Origin: Stigmatella aurantiaca
Lineage (GTDB): Bacteria > Myxococcota > Myxococcia > Myxococcales > Myxococcaceae
Direction: 5' to 3'
Length of the DNA stretch: 64,000 nucleotides
Assembly (NCBI RefSeq): GCF_900109545.1
Contig: NZ_FOAP01000007.1
Coordinates: 248,001 to 312,000, forward strand
Positions 45,579 through 54,313 of this stretch are shown here, one piece after another. Within the stretch, counting starts at the first letter, position 1. Each line of letters opens with the position of its first letter. Both the position numbers and the translations under genes were made by a program. The notes beneath the pieces are model-generated. The model saw only the letters and a list, made by a program, of their open reading frames with translations, was not told the DNA's origin and did not search any database.

Positions 45579-46942
45579 GCCGCCTTCTCGTCCCGCTCCT
45601 CCTGTCCACCGTTGTCGTGGCTTCTGCCGTGGCCGCCCCCGCGGAGGGGCCTCCTTCCGTCGAGCGGCTCGCGCAGCTCGTGGCCGAGGACGTGCGCGCC
45701 CAGTCTCCCGAGGCCCCCGTCGCCCTTCACCTGAGCGGCGCCTCGCCCGAGATGCGGCGCGCGATGGGGACCCTGCTCGCCTCGCGGCTGGCCGCGCTGG
45801 AGCTGGGCCCGATGGTGCTGGAGGCCCCCTCCCCCGAGGCGGCCGAGGCGCTGGCCCGGGAGAAGGGCGCCCGCGCGCTCGTGCGCCTCACCCTCTCGCT
45901 TCAGGAAGGCGCGCTGCATGCCCGGGGCGATGTGCTGGGCACCTGGGCCAACTTCTGGTCCGGGCGCACCCCCACCCGGCCCGCCAGCCCCGCCGCGGTG
46001 GTGACGCGGTCCGTGGAGGCCGACGCGGGCACGCTGGCCCTCATCTCGGTGGTGCCTCCGCCCAGCAGCACGGGCTCGGTGATGCCGCTGGCCCCCGTGT
46101 CCGGCTCCCGCCAGGTGCGGCTGATGGGCGCGGTGCTGGTGCAGCTGGAGCAGCCCCCCGCCGCCCTCGCCGCGGGAGACCTGGATGGCGATGGCCGGGA
46201 CGAGGTGGCGGTCCTCACCCACCGGGCCGTGTCCGTCTATGCGGCGGATGGGCGCCTGCTCGCGCGCCGCGACATCGAAGGCATTCCCCTGAGCTCCACG
46301 CCCCCGCGGGAGCCCTTCGGCGTGGTGGCCGTCCTGCCCCAGCCGCCCCGGCTGGCGGCCTGGTCCGCCCACTTCGCCCACGGGGAGGTGCTCGTGCTCG
46401 ACAAGGCCCAGGGCGCGCTGCGTCCCATTGGCCCGCTGGACACCGCGCCCCTGGGCGCCAACGAGCGCGCCAGCTTCACGCCGGGCCGGACGACGTTCGC
46501 GCCGGAGGTCCGGGTGGGCGAGGGCCAGCTGCTCTCCGTCCCCGCCCCGTTCGTCAGCGCGAGCCTCGCCGCCTCCCAGCTGCTCTTCGTTCACCCGGAT
46601 GGCGGCGGCTCGCTCTATCCCCGGGCCACCACCCCGCCCATCCGCATGCAGGGGCTGGGCGCCGGCAGCGCGCTGGGCGACCTGGATGGGGATGGGCGGC
46701 CCGAGCTGATCACCACCTCCCCGCTCCTCTTCCCCAACCCCGACTTCGTGCGCGTCCACGCGCTCACCGGGGATGACCCCACGGCCCACAGCCCGCTCTG
46801 GCAGAGCACCCTGCCGGTGGGCCGCGCGCTGCAGGTGGTGACGGCCGACCTGGACCTGGACCACCGGCGGGAAGTCCTCGTGGGCCTCTGGCTCCCGGAT
46901 GGCACGGGCCAAGTCTTCCTCATGCGCCAGGGGGCGCCATGA
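45575..46942 (+). CDS. FG-GAP/VCBS-like repeat protein, exported
   Basis: 455 residues starting at GTG behind GGAGAGG. Signal peptide (LLVPLLLSTVVVASAVAAP). The first 150 residues include a segment like a TolB-type amino domain (LAREKGARALVRLTLSLQEG). Later come FG-GAP/VCBS calcium motifs ALAAGDLDGDGRDEVAVLT, ALGDLDGDGRPELIT and VVTADLDLDHRREVLV, suggesting a beta-propeller. It may sense or bind cell-wall or surface ligands. Overlaps PBP1A before and the next gene after by 4 bp each. No closer function can be given. Confidence 0.75.
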   Translation: MSRLLVPLLLSTVVVASAVAAPAEGPPSVERLAQLVAEDVRAQSPEAPVALHLSGASPEMRRAMGTLLASRLAALELGPMVLEAPSPEAAEALAREKGARALVRLTLSLQEGALHARGDVLGTWANFWSGRTPTRPASPAAVVTRSVEADAGTLALISVVPPPSSTGSVMPLAPVSGSRQVRLMGAVLVQLEQPPAALAAGDLDGDGRDEVAVLTHRAVSVYAADGRLLARRDIEGIPLSSTPPREPFGVVAVLPQPPRLAAWSAHFAHGEVLVLDKAQGALRPIGPLDTAPLGANERASFTPGRTTFAPEVRVGEGQLLSVPAPFVSASLAASQLLFVHPDGGGSLYPRATTPPIRMQGLGAGSALGDLDGDGRPELITTSPLLFPNPDFVRVHALTGDDPTAHSPLWQSTLPVGRALQVVTADLDLDHRREVLVGLWLPDGTGQVFLMRQGAP

Positions 46943-48315
46943 CACTCCGGCACGCTCTTGCAGGCCTTCTCGTCCTCGGCGCCGCCCCCACGCTCGCCGC
47001 GGGGCGCGTTCCCTATGGGGGCGAGCTGCGGCTGGCCCACACGGGCCCGGCCCCCCAGGGGGACCCCACGCTCGCGGACACCCCCGTGGAGGCCACGCTC
47101 CTGGGCCTCCAGTCCCGCCCGCTCTGCCGGCTGGAGGCGAACGGCACCGCCCACCCCGCCGTGGCGCGTGAGCTGTCCCGGCCCATGGCCCAGACGGTGC
47201 GCATCGCGCTGCCCTCGCTGGGCCTGGCCAACACCCTGGCCCGGGCGTGGACGCGCTTCACGGGCACCGACGCCCCGTCACCCTACCGCGCGCTGCTCTT
47301 CGCCGTGAACGGCGAGGCCCGGCAGCTCTCCCCCCGGGGCGCGGCCCTGGAGCTGCCCCTGTCCTTTCCCTGGCCAGACCTGGAGCGCTCGCTGTGCCAC
47401 CCGGCCCTGGCCCTGCCCGTCACGACGGGGGCCCCGTCCCTGGGGCCCTTCGCCTCCACCACCCCGGGCGTCTTCGACGCGCGGCTCGGCTACCCCGAGG
47501 GCCGTCCCTATCTCGACCGCCTCCTGGTGACCCGGACGGATGAGCGGGGCCTCACGCGGATGTGGAATGCCCGGCAGGTCCACGTGGCGCTGGGGGCCTT
47601 GCCGGAAGCCGGTGCCCCCGTGGGGGCGGCGCTCCATGCCACCTACCTCGCCTTCTCGCCGCGCCGGGTGCCCGCGGACTTCCGGCAGGCTTTCGAGAGC
47701 GCCATCGACCGGGACGATTTGATTCGCCTCTTCGTGCGCGCCCCCGCGGTGCCCATGCCCCACCTGCTGCCGCCCGCCCTGCTGGCCCAGGCGCCCCGGC
47801 CACGCCCGGGCTCCCCCGCCTCGGGGGGCACGCGGACGGTGACGCTGCTCTACGACGCGGGCCTCGAGGACCAGCGCGCGGTGGCCGAGCGCATCCAGGT
47901 GAAGCTCCACGAGCGCGGCTACAAGGTCGCGCTGGAGCCCCTGCCCCGCGCCACCCTGCGCTCCCGCTGGGCCAAGGGGGACTTCGACCTGATGCTGCAC
48001 GCGCTGCTGTTGCCGCCGCTGCCGGGCCCCGCGCTGGCGGTGGTGCTGGACGCGGCCGGCCGGAAGGACCTGCTGGGCGTGGAGCTGCCCCTCATTGGCG
48101 CCATCGAGGACACCTCCGCGAGGGATACCCGGGCCCGGGAGCGGGCGCTCGCCCTGGCCCCCTCCGTGCCCCTGCTACCTTTATATGCGCAGGGCCTCGG
48201 CCTGCGCGTGGCCCCCGAAGTCGAGGGCCTGGAGATGGATGCCCAGGGGCTGCCCCTGCTCGAAGGGGCCTACCTGCCACCAGAGCCCCCGGCCCCCCCC
48301 GGCGGCCGGAAGTGA
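46939..48315 (+). CDS. Degenerate periplasmic solute-binding protein (SBP_bac_5-like)
   Basis: 458 residues. Signal peptide (HALAGLLVLGAAPTLAAG). Resembles extracellular solute-binding proteins of family 5 (GGELRLAH at the N-terminus, FRQAFESAIDRDDLI in the middle), but shorter than usual and without the normal ligand-pocket signature. No ABC permease or ATPase genes are near. Coupled by ATGA to the FG-GAP gene and followed 7 bp later by a kinase, so it may feed that kinase rather than a transporter. Confidence 0.65.
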   Translation: MTLRHALAGLLVLGAAPTLAAGRVPYGGELRLAHTGPAPQGDPTLADTPVEATLLGLQSRPLCRLEANGTAHPAVARELSRPMAQTVRIALPSLGLANTLARAWTRFTGTDAPSPYRALLFAVNGEARQLSPRGAALELPLSFPWPDLERSLCHPALALPVTTGAPSLGPFASTTPGVFDARLGYPEGRPYLDRLLVTRTDERGLTRMWNARQVHVALGALPEAGAPVGAALHATYLAFSPRRVPADFRQAFESAIDRDDLIRLFVRAPAVPMPHLLPPALLAQAPRPRPGSPASGGTRTVTLLYDAGLEDQRAVAERIQVKLHERGYKVALEPLPRATLRSRWAKGDFDLMLHALLLPPLPGPALAVVLDAAGRKDLLGVELPLIGAIEDTSARDTRARERALALAPSVPLLPLYAQGLGLRVAPEVEGLEMDAQGLPLLEGAYLPPEPPAPPGGRK

Positions 48316-48322
48316 GAAGGCC

Positions 48323-49972
48323 ATGCGCCTGAGAACCCGGCTCGCGCTGGCCTTCGCCGTGCTGGCGCTGGTGCCGCTGGCGGTGGTGGTGCCCCTCACC
48401 ATGAGCCGCCTGCGCACCACGCTCTCGCGCGAGCTGGACGCGCGCATGCAAGGGGCCACCACCTCCGCCCAGGAAGGGCTGGAGCGCTCCGCCGAGCGGG
48501 CCCGCCGCGCCGTGGAGGAGCTGGTGGAGAGCACCGCCATGGAGGACCTGGCCCGCGAGGCCCGCGAGCGCCCCACCCAGGCCATCCAGGCGGGGACCGC
48601 CGAGGGGCTGATGAAGAGCCGGAGCCTCACGGTGCTCAGCCTCTTCGACCGGCAGGGCACCACGCTGTCCTCGGGCCACCTGCCCGCGCGGCGGGGAGAC
48701 CCCGACCCGGCCCTCTTCGCCGTCACCCAGCAGAAGTCCCCCAAGCCCGTCCCCGTGCGCGTGAGCGTGCGTGGGGACAGCGGCCTCCGGGAGATGCCCG
48801 CGCTCGTCACCGCCCGCCCGGTGGACTACGGCGACTCACGGCTGTGGGCCGTGGGCGGCGTGCTGCTGGACGAGGGGCTCGCCCAGCACCTGGCCCGGCT
48901 CACCCAGGCCGAGGTGTCCCTGCTCTCGCAGGGCACCGTGGTGGCCCGGGCCGGCAGCGCCACGGCGCCCACGGTGGAGCGCGTGCTCCCGCTGGGAGAC
49001 GTGGCCGCGGTGCACCTCGTCTTCAGCCACGCGGCGGCGCATGAGGCCGAGCGGGGCGTCATCAACGCCTTCCTCCTCATGGCCGCGCTGGGGCTGGGCT
49101 TCTCGGTGCTGCTGGGGCTGCTCGTGGCCCGCCGCATCACCCGGCCGGTGGAGGCGCTCACGGAGGGCGCCCGCCGCGTGGCCGAGGGCTCGCGCGAGGT
49201 GCAGGTGACGGCCGAGGCCGGCGGCGAGGTGGGCGAGCTGGTGCGCGCCTTCAACCACATGACGTCCGAGCTGCTCACCACCACCGAGCAGCTCATGGCC
49301 AGCGAGCGCATCGCCGCGTGGCAGGAGGTGGCGCGGCGGCTGGCCCACGAAATCAAGAACCCCCTCACCCCCATCCAGATGTCGCTGGAGACGCTGCTCG
49401 CCGCCCAGAGCGCCCAGGACGCGCGCTTCCCGGCGCTCTTCCGCGAGAGCGCGGGGGTGGTGCTGGAGGAGGTGGACCGGCTGCGCCGCATCGTCGACGA
49501 GTTCAGCCGCTTCGCCCGGCTGCCCAAGCCGCAGATGGCGCCGGTGGACCTGGGCGAGCTGGTCCAGAGCATCCTGTCGCTCTACGCCACCCCGCCCCCG
49601 GGCATCACCCTGCTGCCCACGCTGCAGACGGGGGTGGTGGTGCAGGCGGACCGGGATCAGCTCACGCAGGTGCTCGTCAACCTGGTGAAGAACGCGGAGG
49701 AGGCCCTGGCGGAGCGGGGCGGCTCGGTGCGCGTGCGCGTGAAGGGCACGCAGACCGACGCCCTCGTGGAGGTGGAGGACACCGGGCCGGGCATTCCGCC
49801 GGAGCACCGCAGCCGCATCTTCGAGCCCTACTTCACCACCAAGCAGGGGGGCACCGGGCTGGGGCTGGCCATCGCCGCCCGGATTCTCCAGGAGCACGGC
49901 GGCAAGCTGGAGGTGGGCGGCGAGCCCGGCGAAGGGGCCCGCTTCAGCCTCGTGCTCCCCCGCCAGGAGTGA
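48323..49972 (+). CDS. NtrY-like sensor histidine kinase
   Basis: 549 residues. Two membrane helices (about 10-30 and 240-265) flank a periplasmic sensor domain. HAMP follows (RRITRPVEALTEGARRVAEGSR), then HisKA with the NtrY signature WQEVARRLAHEIKNPLTPIQ and HATPase (LVKNAEEALAERGG, DTGPGIP, GTGLGLAIAARI). Autophosphorylates at the His of AHEIKNP. No response regulator next to it. ATG 48323 lies 7 bp after the SBP-like gene; it ends one base before the convergent gene. Confidence 0.92.
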   Translation: MRLRTRLALAFAVLALVPLAVVVPLTMSRLRTTLSRELDARMQGATTSAQEGLERSAERARRAVEELVESTAMEDLAREARERPTQAIQAGTAEGLMKSRSLTVLSLFDRQGTTLSSGHLPARRGDPDPALFAVTQQKSPKPVPVRVSVRGDSGLREMPALVTARPVDYGDSRLWAVGGVLLDEGLAQHLARLTQAEVSLLSQGTVVARAGSATAPTVERVLPLGDVAAVHLVFSHAAAHEAERGVINAFLLMAALGLGFSVLLGLLVARRITRPVEALTEGARRVAEGSREVQVTAEAGGEVGELVRAFNHMTSELLTTTEQLMASERIAAWQEVARRLAHEIKNPLTPIQMSLETLLAAQSAQDARFPALFRESAGVVLEEVDRLRRIVDEFSRFARLPKPQMAPVDLGELVQSILSLYATPPPGITLLPTLQTGVVVQADRDQLTQVLVNLVKNAEEALAERGGSVRVRVKGTQTDALVEVEDTGPGIPPEHRSRIFEPYFTTKQGGTGLGLAIAARILQEHGGKLEVGGEPGEGARFSLVLPRQE

Positions 49973-49973
49973 G

Positions 49974-51896
49974 TCAGTCCTTGACGGGGGTGGCCTTGAG
50001 GGCCGCCTTGCCCTCCTTCACGTACACCTGGAAGCGCACGGTGCGGCAGGTGTACTTCTGGACGAGCTGCTCCTTGTTCTTGCGGAGCTTCTGCACGAAC
50101 TTGTCGTAGGTGAGGCCGTCGGCCTGCTCCCCGCACCGCTCGCGGGTGAGGACGAATTCCCGGAAGACTTCCTGGAAGTGGTAGTCCTCCTCCGAGAAGG
50201 CATCGGCCACGTTGCCCATGAACGTCGAGGCCCCGGGCAGCGACGAGCCCGGCAAGGGCACGGCCGCCCCGGCGGCGGGGGACACGGCCCAGGGCACCGA
50301 CGCGGGGCCGGGCGCGGGCACGGGCGCCGTGGGGTAGGTGTCCGCGAACGGCATCGGCATCTCGCGGGTGGGCGGGCGGACGGAGGCCTGGAGCAGCTCG
50401 CGCGGAATGGTGGCCACGCGGGTCGTCTCCGGGCTGTCGATCGTCGCCGCGGCGGCGGCCATCGGATCCGCGGCCTGCTGGAGCGTGTATGCCGCCGTGG
50501 GGATCTCCTCGAAGGAGAACGCGCCCGCGCGCGGCGAGGCGGTGGAGAACGCCGGGTCCTCGATGGACGGCAGCACGGGCGAGAGGCCCTGCTCGGGATC
50601 AAAGGGGACAACGGCCCCGGCTTGCAGGGGCTGCGGCTCGGGCGCGGGCGGAAAGGGGAACGCCTCCTCGGGGGCCGGGGCCGTGTAGCCGTTCTCCGGG
50701 GGAGGGGCGGCACCGAACGGCAGGTCCGGCGAGCCGCCGGGCAGCCCGGACGCCTCGGCCAGCGGCGTGTGCAGGGTGTTCTCCAGGCTCTGCGGGGAGG
50801 ACCCGAGGTTCATCGCGGACACCGGCTCGGCCCCCAGCGCGGGCGCCCTCCCGGAGGTGGAGGCCTGCGCACCGGCCAGGCCCAGCGTGTCCCGGCTGCC
50901 GGAAGCCGGCGCCGCGGCCTGCCGCTGGGAGGAGCCCATGAGCACGGTCCACAGCAGGCTCAGCCCCAGCAGGCCCGCGAGGCCCATCAGGGCGTTGCGC
51001 TGATAGTCCGCCAGCGTGCCCAGCAGGGGCCGGGTGCTGACCAGGGCGATCACCTCGTAGGGCGTGCCCTCCAGCTCCCGGCGCGTCCCCACCACCAGCG
51101 GCGCCTGGCCGCCCAGGTAATCCTTGCCCGTGGTGAGCACCGGCAGCTTCACGGGCCCCAGCACCTGGAGCCCCCCGCGCTGCACGACGGGCTGCGAGGC
51201 CTTGAGCGTGGTGACCGCGGTCTCGACGAGCTTCGCCTGTCCGCCGCTGGCCACCACCTGGGCCTCCTTCACCAGCCCGAGCGCGGCGGCGCCGGCGCTG
51301 ACCGCCGGGCTGTCGAGAAGCCCCTCGGGCAGCAGCGGCACGCCCACCACCAGCGTCGCGGCGAGCTGGGTCTCCAGCTGCTCCGCCCCGGGGATGCGCA
51401 CGAAGTTCCACAGCACCGGCACGGAGGCAAAGGCATGGGGCGCGCCGAACGCCTCCACCACGGCGGGGGCCTCGGCCTGGAGCAGCGCCTTCACGTCCAG
51501 CTCCGCGACCTTGTCGTTGCCGGGCTGCCCCACGCGCGCGTGCCAGGCATCCTGCGGCGTGGAGATCGCGAAGAACACGCCGGGGATGTCCTTGGGCAGC
51601 AGGGCCTCGGCGGCCGACTGCACGGAGGCGAAGCCGCGGATGTCCTGCTCCTGGGAGTTCACCAGTTGCTGCACGGCCGAGACCAGCTCGGGGCTCGCCG
51701 CCAACCGCAAGGCCAGGGCCCGGGCGATCGCGCGCCGGCTCTCCAACGTGCGGACCACCTCCGCGGTGCTCGAAGCGGCTTGCGCCTGAGCCCCCTCGAC
51801 GGCGCGGGCACCCATCGGGCCCGACAGCACGGCGAGGTGAACCAGACCCAGCGCGAGCACCAGGAGTGCGAAAATCAGAAACTTGACGCGAACCAT
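49974..51896 (-). CDS. Membrane sensor-like protein with MXAN_5187-type C-terminal domain
   Basis: 640 residues. N-terminal membrane helix (VKFLIFALLVLALGLVHLAV), an exported domain about 35-310 that looks CACHE/sensor-like (RRAIARALALRLAASPELV, PGVFFAISTPQDAWHARVGQ), a second helix at about 325-345, a 200-residue Pro/Ala-rich cytoplasmic linker, and an 80-residue C-terminal domain with conserved Cys (FREFVLTRERCGEQADGLTYDKFVQKL, YTCRTVRFQVYVKEGKAALK). From memory this C-terminal domain is named after M. xanthus MXAN_5187; function unknown. GGACGG before ATG 51896. Looks like a receptor without kinase. Confidence 0.65.
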   Translation of the reverse strand: MVRVKFLIFALLVLALGLVHLAVLSGPMGARAVEGAQAQAASSTAEVVRTLESRRAIARALALRLAASPELVSAVQQLVNSQEQDIRGFASVQSAAEALLPKDIPGVFFAISTPQDAWHARVGQPGNDKVAELDVKALLQAEAPAVVEAFGAPHAFASVPVLWNFVRIPGAEQLETQLAATLVVGVPLLPEGLLDSPAVSAGAAALGLVKEAQVVASGGQAKLVETAVTTLKASQPVVQRGGLQVLGPVKLPVLTTGKDYLGGQAPLVVGTRRELEGTPYEVIALVSTRPLLGTLADYQRNALMGLAGLLGLSLLWTVLMGSSQRQAAAPASGSRDTLGLAGAQASTSGRAPALGAEPVSAMNLGSSPQSLENTLHTPLAEASGLPGGSPDLPFGAAPPPENGYTAPAPEEAFPFPPAPEPQPLQAGAVVPFDPEQGLSPVLPSIEDPAFSTASPRAGAFSFEEIPTAAYTLQQAADPMAAAAATIDSPETTRVATIPRELLQASVRPPTREMPMPFADTYPTAPVPAPGPASVPWAVSPAAGAAVPLPGSSLPGASTFMGNVADAFSEEDYHFQEVFREFVLTRERCGEQADGLTYDKFVQKLRKNKEQLVQKYTCRTVRFQVYVKEGKAALKATPVKD

Positions 51897-52052
51897 CGCC
51901 GTCCTTTGGCCCGAGGGGGGTGCTCGCTTATAGCGTTCACCGCTCCGGCCCAGCAAGAATCGGCATGGCAAGACGCGAGGCGCTCGGGTGCCAAGCGGGT
52001 TGCCTGGAAACCCGAGCCCTCGCCCTACCGCTCACCCTCCAGGAGTCCCGGA

Positions 52053-52415
52053 TTAGTAGGTCGGGACGTTCGCCTCGGTATCGTCCGGCAGCCCTTGCTT
52101 GGCGCTCACATCGCGCCGCTTGCCCAGGGTGCGCTTGAGGGCCGTCTCCAGACGGTCCCGCACCGCATCAATGGCCTGGTGCAGCGTCTCCGTGGTCTCG
52201 GTGACGTGGATGGCCGCCAATCCTGGCAGACGCACCGTCACCCGGCATTCCTTGTCCACGCCCCCCTTGGGGCCATTGATGTCCACGAGCGCGATGTCGA
52301 TCTCCGCTGCCTCGTCATCACAGAACCGCTCGATGTGGTCGACCAGATGCTCCTGCACGTATGACTTCAGCCCGTCCGACAAGGACAGGTGGACCCCTCG
52401 CATCAACACCTTCAT
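52053..52415 (-). CDS. hpf: Ribosome hibernation promoting factor (HPF/RaiA family)
   Basis: 120-residue S30AE protein: LMRGVHLSLSDGLKSYVQEHL at the start, DINGPKGGVDKECRVTVRLPG in the middle, TETLHQAIDAVRDRLETALKR at the end. Short form without the C-terminal dimerisation domain. It binds the 30S decoding site in stationary phase. Very strong ribosome site GGAGGTGA just before ATG. The 156-bp gap downstream holds an inverted repeat (GCTCGGGT/ACCCGAGC, 51982-52017) that may terminate it. Confidence 0.92.
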   Translation of the reverse strand: MKVLMRGVHLSLSDGLKSYVQEHLVDHIERFCDDEAAEIDIALVDINGPKGGVDKECRVTVRLPGLAAIHVTETTETLHQAIDAVRDRLETALKRTLGKRRDVSAKQGLPDDTEANVPTY

Positions 52416-52560
52416 GGCATCACCTCCGGGCCTGAAGATGGGCAGCCAGCCCCCGGCTGGTGAGGGGGACGTTCCCTGCCTGCCTGCCCTCCGGGGGGCC
52501 AAGGTCCAGCGCCCCGCCCCGGGACGAACGTTTCGCCTCCGGCGTGGGTTGCACGGGTGC

Positions 52561-52923
52561 ATGGATACCGAGCGCATCAAGGTGTTGTTGGTCGAGGACG
52601 ACGGGGACAGCCGGGAGTTGCTCGCGGAGCTCTTGGAGGAGGAGTTCGATGTCCAGACCGCGGGGGATGGAATCGCCGGGCTCAAGGCCTTCGAGGAAGA
52701 GCATGCCGATGTCGTCGTCACGGACGAGTCCCTGCCGGGCATGTGCGGCACGGTGCTCGCCCAGCACGTGAAGGCGAGAGCCCCGCACACACGCGTCATC
52801 CTCGTCTCGGGCTACTCCCAAGTGGAGGGTGCTGAACACTGCGATGTGGTGTTGCGTAAACCCATCGACGTGCAGCGGCTGTCGGCGGCGGTGGAGAGCC
52901 TGGGGGAGGCGGCCAGGCACTGA
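52561..52923 (+). CDS. Single-domain response regulator
   Basis: 120-residue CheY-like receiver with no output domain. Acidic pocket VEDDGD, phosphoacceptor Asp in VVVTDESLPGM, conserved Ser in ILVSGYS and Lys in LRKPID. Signals by protein contact after phosphorylation; the partner kinase is not adjacent (it is divergent from hpf). 145-bp divergent gap upstream. Confidence 0.9.
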   Translation: MDTERIKVLLVEDDGDSRELLAELLEEEFDVQTAGDGIAGLKAFEEEHADVVVTDESLPGMCGTVLAQHVKARAPHTRVILVSGYSQVEGAEHCDVVLRKPIDVQRLSAAVESLGEAARH

Positions 52924-52977
52924 AACCGCGTGCTAATTTCGAACGCAGTCCCCAGCTTCTTGGGCAGGGAGGCAACG

Positions 52978-53418
52978 ATGAAGTACTGCGTCGAGTGCGG
53001 CTCGGAGTACCAAGACAGCGTCACGGCGTGCGCGGATTGTCCGGGAGTCCAGTTGGTGGACAAGGAGACCATGCGTGAGCGCGGTCTTCCCGTCGCCAAT
53101 GAACGGGACACCCGGCAGTTCGTCCGCGTGGGAACCGCGGAGGATCCCCTCACCGCGGAGGACTACGTGCAGGTGCTGGAGGCGGCACGGGTCCCCGTGT
53201 TCACCCGGCCGGGCCGGGCCGGCAGCGTGGACGCGCTCACCACGGGCAATGTCATGCCCTGGTGGGAGATCCTCGTACCGGTGGAGCACAGCGCCCGGGC
53301 CATCGAGCTCATCGCCCGCGAGAAGGACAACCTCCAGGCCACCGAGGCCGAGGCCATCCGCGCGGCCGAAGAGGAGGAGCTCGAGAGCGAGGGCTACACG
53401 GCGCCCCCGCCCGCCTGA
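52978..53418 (+). CDS. Zinc-ribbon protein with DUF2007-like domain
   Basis: 146 residues. N-terminal zinc ribbon with C4, C7, C18 and C21 (YCVECGSEY, ACADCPG). The rest (about 50-120) resembles the short DUF2007 putative signal-transducing domain (DYVQVLEAARVPVFTRPGRAG, WEILVPVEHSARAIELI), with a Glu/Ala-rich tail. Function unknown. ATG 52978 behind GGGAGG is preferred over an upstream in-frame ATG. It follows the response regulator by 54 bp. Confidence 0.72.
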   Translation: MKYCVECGSEYQDSVTACADCPGVQLVDKETMRERGLPVANERDTRQFVRVGTAEDPLTAEDYVQVLEAARVPVFTRPGRAGSVDALTTGNVMPWWEILVPVEHSARAIELIAREKDNLQATEAEAIRAAEEEELESEGYTAPPPA

Positions 53419-53428
53419 GCCGCACCGC

Positions 53429-54313
53429 TCAGGGCGAACGGAGGGAGGCGGAGGGCTCACGGCCCTCGTCCGTGGGCGGGTGGACCTCGAAGAGGCTCAC
53501 CCCCGTCACCCTCCATTTGTCGTACTTGGCGTTGCGCGTCAGGAATGACTCCAGGTCCTCATCCACCACCCGTCCATAGCGGTTGCGGGCGGCATGGCGC
53601 AGCCACGTCCGCCGCCCTTTCTGCACCACGAAGCCCAGGTGGGTGATGCGCGTGGCCTTGAGGGGCAGGTCCTCCCGGAGCACCAGCAGGATGGTGCCCG
53701 TGGGGATCTGCCGCGCGTGCGCCAGGATGCGGTCCAGGGGCAGCATGTTCAGCGAGAACGTCCCCTTGGGCTGCCGCTCCGGGGGCAGCGTCAGCGCCTG
53801 CGAGGAGCGCGACTGCCACGTGAGCGAGGTGAGGACTTTCTGCACCCGGACGGTGTCCTCGCCGCCGTAGCGCCGCGTCACGTCCACCACGAAGCCCTTG
53901 CGCACGTTGTTCGGCAGCCACTGGGCCTCCATGAGGTGGTTGCGGTCCTCGTACACGGGCGTGCTCGCGTACCGGATGCGCTCCAGCAGGGAGGCCACCT
54001 CGGACTCGTCCCGGGCGAGGCTCAGCGCCATCGACTGCTCGACGAACGTCAGACAGTCCACCGCATCCACGCGGAAGGTGGGATCCGGGTCCACCCCCAT
54101 GCCCTCCCCCAGCGGAGAGACCAGGTAGGGCGTGCCGAGGAAACGCCCGCTCACGTGCAGCAGCCGCTCGGCGAGCGGCGTGGGAGCTTCCAGGGCCAGC
54201 AACGCGGCGCGTTGCTCGGGGGACAGCGCGGCCCACCCACCGGGGGTGGGGGCCGCCACGGGGGCCTGCGCGAGCAGCAGCGCCGCGGTGAGCGAGACCG
54301 CCAGGGCCATCAT
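53429..54313 (-). CDS. DUF1460 family amidase-like protein (NlpC/P60 fold), exported
   Basis: 294 residues. Signal peptide at the N-terminus. The DUF1460 domain shows catalytic-type C87 in FRVDAVDCLTFVE and the later THLGFVVQKG histidine, as in N-acetylmuramyl-L-alanine amidase-like structures. HVSGRFLGTPYLVSPLGEG is conserved. It would act on peptidoglycan stem peptides. The start ATG 54313 overlaps the stop of the HEAT-repeat gene (ATGA), so they are translationally coupled. Confidence 0.85.
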   Translation of the reverse strand: MMALAVSLTAALLLAQAPVAAPTPGGWAALSPEQRAALLALEAPTPLAERLLHVSGRFLGTPYLVSPLGEGMGVDPDPTFRVDAVDCLTFVEQSMALSLARDESEVASLLERIRYASTPVYEDRNHLMEAQWLPNNVRKGFVVDVTRRYGGEDTVRVQKVLTSLTWQSRSSQALTLPPERQPKGTFSLNMLPLDRILAHARQIPTGTILLVLREDLPLKATRITHLGFVVQKGRRTWLRHAARNRYGRVVDEDLESFLTRNAKYDKWRVTGVSLFEVHPPTDEGREPSASLRSP

